Shown here: positions 4,254 to 7,356 of the stretch, piece by piece
Layout: every line of letters begins with the position of its first letter
Position numbering within the stretch: position 1 is the stretch's first letter
Assembly: GCA_017556895.1 (NCBI GenBank)
Contig: JAFYLX010000184.1
Span: forward strand, 1 to 7,356
Length of the DNA stretch: 7,356 nucleotides
Direction: 5' to 3'
Source of the DNA: Bacillota bacterium
GTDB taxonomy: Bacteria; Bacillota_A; Clostridia; Peptostreptococcales; Anaerovoracaceae
Made by a program: the position numbers and the translations under genes
Notes under the pieces: model-generated
What the model saw: the letters and a program-made list of their open reading frames with translations, nothing else
Told to the model about the DNA's origin: nothing
The model's database searches: none

Positions 4254-7200
4254 ATGAATGGAACAAACAAAAAACATTCAAAGCTCATTGCACTGCTAAT
4301 GGTGTTTATGATGGTATTTACTATGATACCTACAATAGCATTTGCAGCAGAAGAAACTACTATTTATACGGGTACAAACTGGCCGTATAGTAACTATTAT
4401 GTTCAAACTCTTTCGCTAAGTGGTGCGGAAGTAAGTTATATTGATGGTACTGATGTATATCTTGCTTCTAATACTGCAAAGGATGCAGAGATTACTCTTA
4501 CTGTAACTGCGGGAGGAAGACAATCGGGAAATCTAGGTGTAAACTGGAATGATGACTCAACAAACACAAAAACGTACACAACAAACCTTGTGGATGGAGA
4601 AGATACAGTCAAGATTTATGCGTATAAAGCAAGTGGTGCGGGTGCTTCTAAAAGTGGGACTAAAACATTTAATATACATATTGCAGCACCTAATGAATCT
4701 CCAGTGCTTGCAGATGGATATTCCCCAGAGGCAGATGCTTATGTGACTTCAGGAGAAAACTTTGAACTTAATCTCAATAGTGTTTTCGGCGATGCAGATG
4801 GAGACACACTTTCCTACACTGTATCTATCGATGGAGGAAGTGCCACAGCAGTAAATCCAGCATATAGCTATCTGAATACTATCCCTGGCACATATACACT
4901 TAAGTTTACTGCTACAGACGGAAAGACTATGGCGGATGAACAACCAACTCACACAGTGGTTCTAACTGTAAAAAATTCCGAAGTAACGTATGGTGTTGGA
5001 ATTACAGCTCCTAATGGTATTGCACCAAAATTCTATGCTGTAAATACTGTAAATAGCGGAACAGTTGTTAAGGGTGATGAATTATCATTCGAAAACAGCA
5101 TTGTAGAAGTTCCTGAGAATATTTCAAGAATCATGTGGGAAGCGGATGGTATGGTAGGATTTAGTGCACCGGTTTCTGCAGGAACAGAAATAGACTTAGT
5201 TAAATCAACTTTTGATGTGAAGTTGGATTCAGGTGAAGCAGACGCTAATGCTTCCGTTACAATTACAGACAAAGATGGTGTTAAGGGAAATGGTACTGCA
5301 ACTGATACATATTTATTACCTATAGCAGAAGGTTTTACTTATAAAGTGGCACCAAGCAATTCCTCTTATAACGCTATAGAGTTAACAAATCAGACACCTT
5401 CATCAGAAAAGACAGAAATTACATTAATACGTAAACATTTTACTGTAATTGCTCCGGCAGGTTCTATAGTTTCTGCGGGTACACTTAGCGGTTCATTTAG
5501 TTATAGTTTTTCTACTGCTATTAGTACAGAAACAGTAGGAGAAACAGTCGTTTACAAGTTTGCACCACTTAGTGGCAATGCGTTTGTTCGTGTTCAGCGT
5601 CCAGAGGACAAGGATGCTGTAACATATTGGGACTGGGCATCTTCAAAGGCAGATGGAAAGACCGTTACAATTACAGAAGATATGCTATTTATGAATGATT
5701 CATCAGATGATAAATTTGATGCAGATACTGTATATCGTAACTTCGAAAAGTATGCGCTTGACCTAGGCGACATCTATATGAACATCAACAATCAGGGCTA
5801 TGTTAATTTAGAAGTTGGAGGAACAATGGGCTTAAACATGTTCAGAAACTGGCAGCCGATTGAAAGTTTTTCTAATTCAAAAATTTCACTTCCTGATTTT
5901 GATTATGAAATCATAAATATCGATGGAGAGGATGTTATTTCCATCGAACCTAATAAAAACAATACTGCGGCAGCAAAACTTACAGCTAATAACGAAGGTA
6001 CTGCTATTGTTCTAGTAACTTACGATGCAATGTACAGCGACTCCACAGCATCCGGTGGAGGCGGAGGTGCAGGTGGTGGAAACAGATTATCTGCAATTTG
6101 GCCGGATCGTACAGGTGTATTTGTAGTAAGCGTTGGCAAAGATGGCACAGCAATTAAGAGCAATATGACATGCAATGGTGCGGTATTTGACGCTGAACAT
6201 TCGCCTCAGTTCTATACAGGAGATGCGGGTGCTAGTGTTTCCTTTAAGCCAGATGAAGGAGTGACGGTAACTGTAAATAGAAGTACTGTTGGTAAGGAAA
6301 CTCTTTCTTTTGGTAAATTTACAAGTAATGGTGTTACTGTTGATGAAGATGGAACAGTTACTGTTAATGGATTAACAACAGGTCGTCACATTATTAGATT
6401 TGAAAAAGACGGAGTTGCTTCCTATCAGGTAGTAACAGCACAGCAGGTAACTGCGAAATACTACGACAAAGACGGAAATGATATGGGAGATAATCCTGTA
6501 TTCACTCCAGGTGAAAGTATTACAGTTAAAATAAAAGGTCTTACTAATCCAGCGGAAAAGTTTGCGACAAAATATAACTTTAACGCGCAGATAGTTTACA
6601 CTGATGAAGTAGGTAATAAATATCAGAACAGCAGTGGTACAGGCTACGGAAGATATGACTTCAGTAGCACTGAACAGGTTATCACAGTAAATGTTCCTGC
6701 AGATTTTCAAGGTGATAAGATAGTTCTTAATGGTGCTATTCAAATGGGTGGTTTTGCAGGCGATGGCATAGGAAGTCATAGAAAGGTGAACTACGGCGTT
6801 GGCTCCGGAATGGCGACAGGCACTGGTGCAGGTATGGTACTTGGAACACTACCAGAACTATTGATTACAAGTGTTGCACATGAACACAGCTTTGTGAATG
6901 AAGTGGTTTCATCAAAAAATTTTGCGGATTTAGCTGACTTTAACAGTGGCACTACATACTATAAGAGTTGTGAATGTGGAAAAGCAGGAACGGAAACATT
7001 TACCGTTGGAGAAGAACTTGGAGCACAGGCAAAGGCAGACGCAAAGGCAGAAATCGAAGGCTACAAGAATCCTGCAGACTACAGAGACGCACAGAAGGCT
7101 GAATTAGAAGCAGCAATTGATGCGGCAAATGAAGCAATCGATGAAGCAGCTGATAAGGATGCAGTAGAAGAAGCAGTAGCAGAAGCTAAGGCAGCAATGG

Positions 7201-7356
7201 ATGCTATCAAGACTGATGCACAGTTAACAGCAGAAGAAGAGGCAGCAGCGGCGGCAGCATTAGCGCAGGCTAAGGCAGAAGCAAAGGCTGAAATCGAAGG
7301 CTATAAGAATCCAGCTGACTACAGAGACGCACAGAAGGCTGAATTAGAAGCAGCAA
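4254..7356 (+). CDS. Large secreted surface protein with Ig-like domains and helical repeats, 3' end outside window
   Basis: The frame is open without a stop from ATG 4254 to the right edge (1034 full codons). AAAGGA at 4239-4244 is the ribosome binding site, 9 bases before the ATG. Residues 1-31 are a Sec signal peptide (KKHSK, hydrophobic core, AFA before AEE). Around 147-242 is a cadherin/Ig-like beta domain with a DADGD loop (180-184) that may bind Ca2+. From 243 come further Ser/Thr/Gly-rich beta regions. Residues 550-590 resemble a bacterial Ig-like fold, followed by a GGGGGAGGG linker at 601-609. H876-E-H878 and YYKSCECG (C906, C908) form a His/Cys module seen in clostridial surface proteins. 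From 924 begin Ala/Glu/Lys-rich helical repeats of 80 residues. No anchor is visible because the C terminus is missing. The upstream cobalamin riboswitch suggests a link to B12 capture, which is an inference. Binding partner unknown. Confidence 0.9.
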   Translation, partial: MNGTNKKHSKLIALLMVFMMVFTMIPTIAFAAEETTIYTGTNWPYSNYYVQTLSLSGAEVSYIDGTDVYLASNTAKDAEITLTVTAGGRQSGNLGVNWNDDSTNTKTYTTNLVDGEDTVKIYAYKASGAGASKSGTKTFNIHIAAPNESPVLADGYSPEADAYVTSGENFELNLNSVFGDADGDTLSYTVSIDGGSATAVNPAYSYLNTIPGTYTLKFTATDGKTMADEQPTHTVVLTVKNSEVTYGVGITAPNGIAPKFYAVNTVNSGTVVKGDELSFENSIVEVPENISRIMWEADGMVGFSAPVSAGTEIDLVKSTFDVKLDSGEADANASVTITDKDGVKGNGTATDTYLLPIAEGFTYKVAPSNSSYNAIELTNQTPSSEKTEITLIRKHFTVIAPAGSIVSAGTLSGSFSYSFSTAISTETVGETVVYKFAPLSGNAFVRVQRPEDKDAVTYWDWASSKADGKTVTITEDMLFMNDSSDDKFDADTVYRNFEKYALDLGDIYMNINNQGYVNLEVGGTMGLNMFRNWQPIESFSNSKISLPDFDYEIINIDGEDVISIEPNKNNTAAAKLTANNEGTAIVLVTYDAMYSDSTASGGGGGAGGGNRLSAIWPDRTGVFVVSVGKDGTAIKSNMTCNGAVFDAEHSPQFYTGDAGASVSFKPDEGVTVTVNRSTVGKETLSFGKFTSNGVTVDEDGTVTVNGLTTGRHIIRFEKDGVASYQVVTAQQVTAKYYDKDGNDMGDNPVFTPGESITVKIKGLTNPAEKFATKYNFNAQIVYTDEVGNKYQNSSGTGYGRYDFSSTEQVITVNVPADFQGDKIVLNGAIQMGGFAGDGIGSHRKVNYGVGSGMATGTGAGMVLGTLPELLITSVAHEHSFVNEVVSSKNFADLADFNSGTTYYKSCECGKAGTETFTVGEELGAQAKADAKAEIEGYKNPADYRDAQKAELEAAIDAANEAIDEAADKDAVEEAVAEAKAAMDAIKTDAQLTAEEEAAAAAALAQAKAEAKAEIEGYKNPADYRDAQKAELEAA
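7023..7356 (+). repeat. 240-bp tandem repeat coding an 80-residue helical unit, second copy cut by window edge
   Basis: The unit starting at 7023 recurs at 7263 (exactly 240 bases, 80 codons). Over the 94 visible bases of copy two there are about seven differences, almost all silent; the only residue change is Asp to Glu. The last 40 bases (7317-7356) are identical to 7077-7116. The protein reads AQAKADAKAEIEGYKNPADY and continues with RDAQKAELEAAIDAANEAI, a highly charged helical or coiled-coil unit like the stalk repeats of Gram-positive surface proteins. More copies probably follow beyond the window. Confidence 0.9.

Noticed and set aside
4549..4746. Plus-strand open frame of 65 codons
   Set aside because: It is a shifted frame inside the large surface-protein gene, with a Gln/Met/Thr-rich translation and no domain.
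4749..5272. Minus-strand open frames (4749-4952 and 5033-5272)
   Set aside because: Both are antisense to the surface-protein gene and have no recognisable product.
6372..6779. Minus-strand open frame of 135 codons
   Set aside because: It is antisense to the surface-protein gene. Its hydrophobic Ile/Phe/Tyr-rich translation is explained by the Thr/Val/Asn/Lys-rich codons opposite.
1..7356. CRISPR array, tRNA, rRNA, insertion sequence or phage genes
   Set aside because: I saw no regularly spaced short repeats, cloverleaf sequences, rRNA signatures, transposase or integrase motifs.

Overview
The window looks like chromosomal DNA of a low-GC Gram-positive anaerobe of the Clostridia (Eubacteriales). 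The grounds are the AT-rich intergenic DNA, strong AGGAGG-type ribosome binding sites, T-run intrinsic terminators, a flavodoxin/ferredoxin (EFR1-type) protein, an NhaC antiporter, a DUF2292 small protein and a very large secreted protein with clostridial surface-protein modules. Genus cannot be fixed from the sequence alone.

Layout. (1) Bases 1-1019: the 3' end of a two-cluster [4Fe-4S] ferredoxin domain protein, then a 235-residue protein with three membrane segments, probably one operon. (2) Bases 1020-2590: a leader with two inverted repeats, a candidate promoter, a terminator-like hairpin and a second hairpin, then a complete NhaC-family Na+/H+ antiporter and a bidirectional terminator. 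(3) Bases 2603-3483, minus strand: an XRE helix-turn-helix fused to a Uma2/DUF820 nuclease-like domain, with its own good promoter. (4) Bases 3484-4253: divergent from it, a near-consensus promoter drives a clear cobalamin (B12) riboswitch. Two terminators, a GC-rich hairpin, a 53-codon DUF2292 gene, and a possible 10-residue leader peptide overlapping a third terminator follow in series. (5) Base 4254 to the right edge: an uninterrupted reading frame of at least 1034 codons for a secreted surface protein. It has a Sec signal peptide, Ig/cadherin-like beta domains, a His/Cys module and the start of 80-residue helical repeats. It runs off the window with no stop codon.

How it may work together. 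The most interesting unit is region 4-5. A B12 riboswitch sits upstream of a giant surface protein, but at least three terminator-like hairpins and one small gene lie between them, and I found no convincing new promoter in between. Either the surface protein and DUF2292 genes are reached by controlled read-through (layered attenuation), or the riboswitch makes a short untranslated RNA and the downstream genes have promoters I could not recognise. B12-controlled surface proteins of Firmicutes can carry transcobalamin-like (DUF4430) domains; any such domain here would lie beyond the window and is a prediction only.
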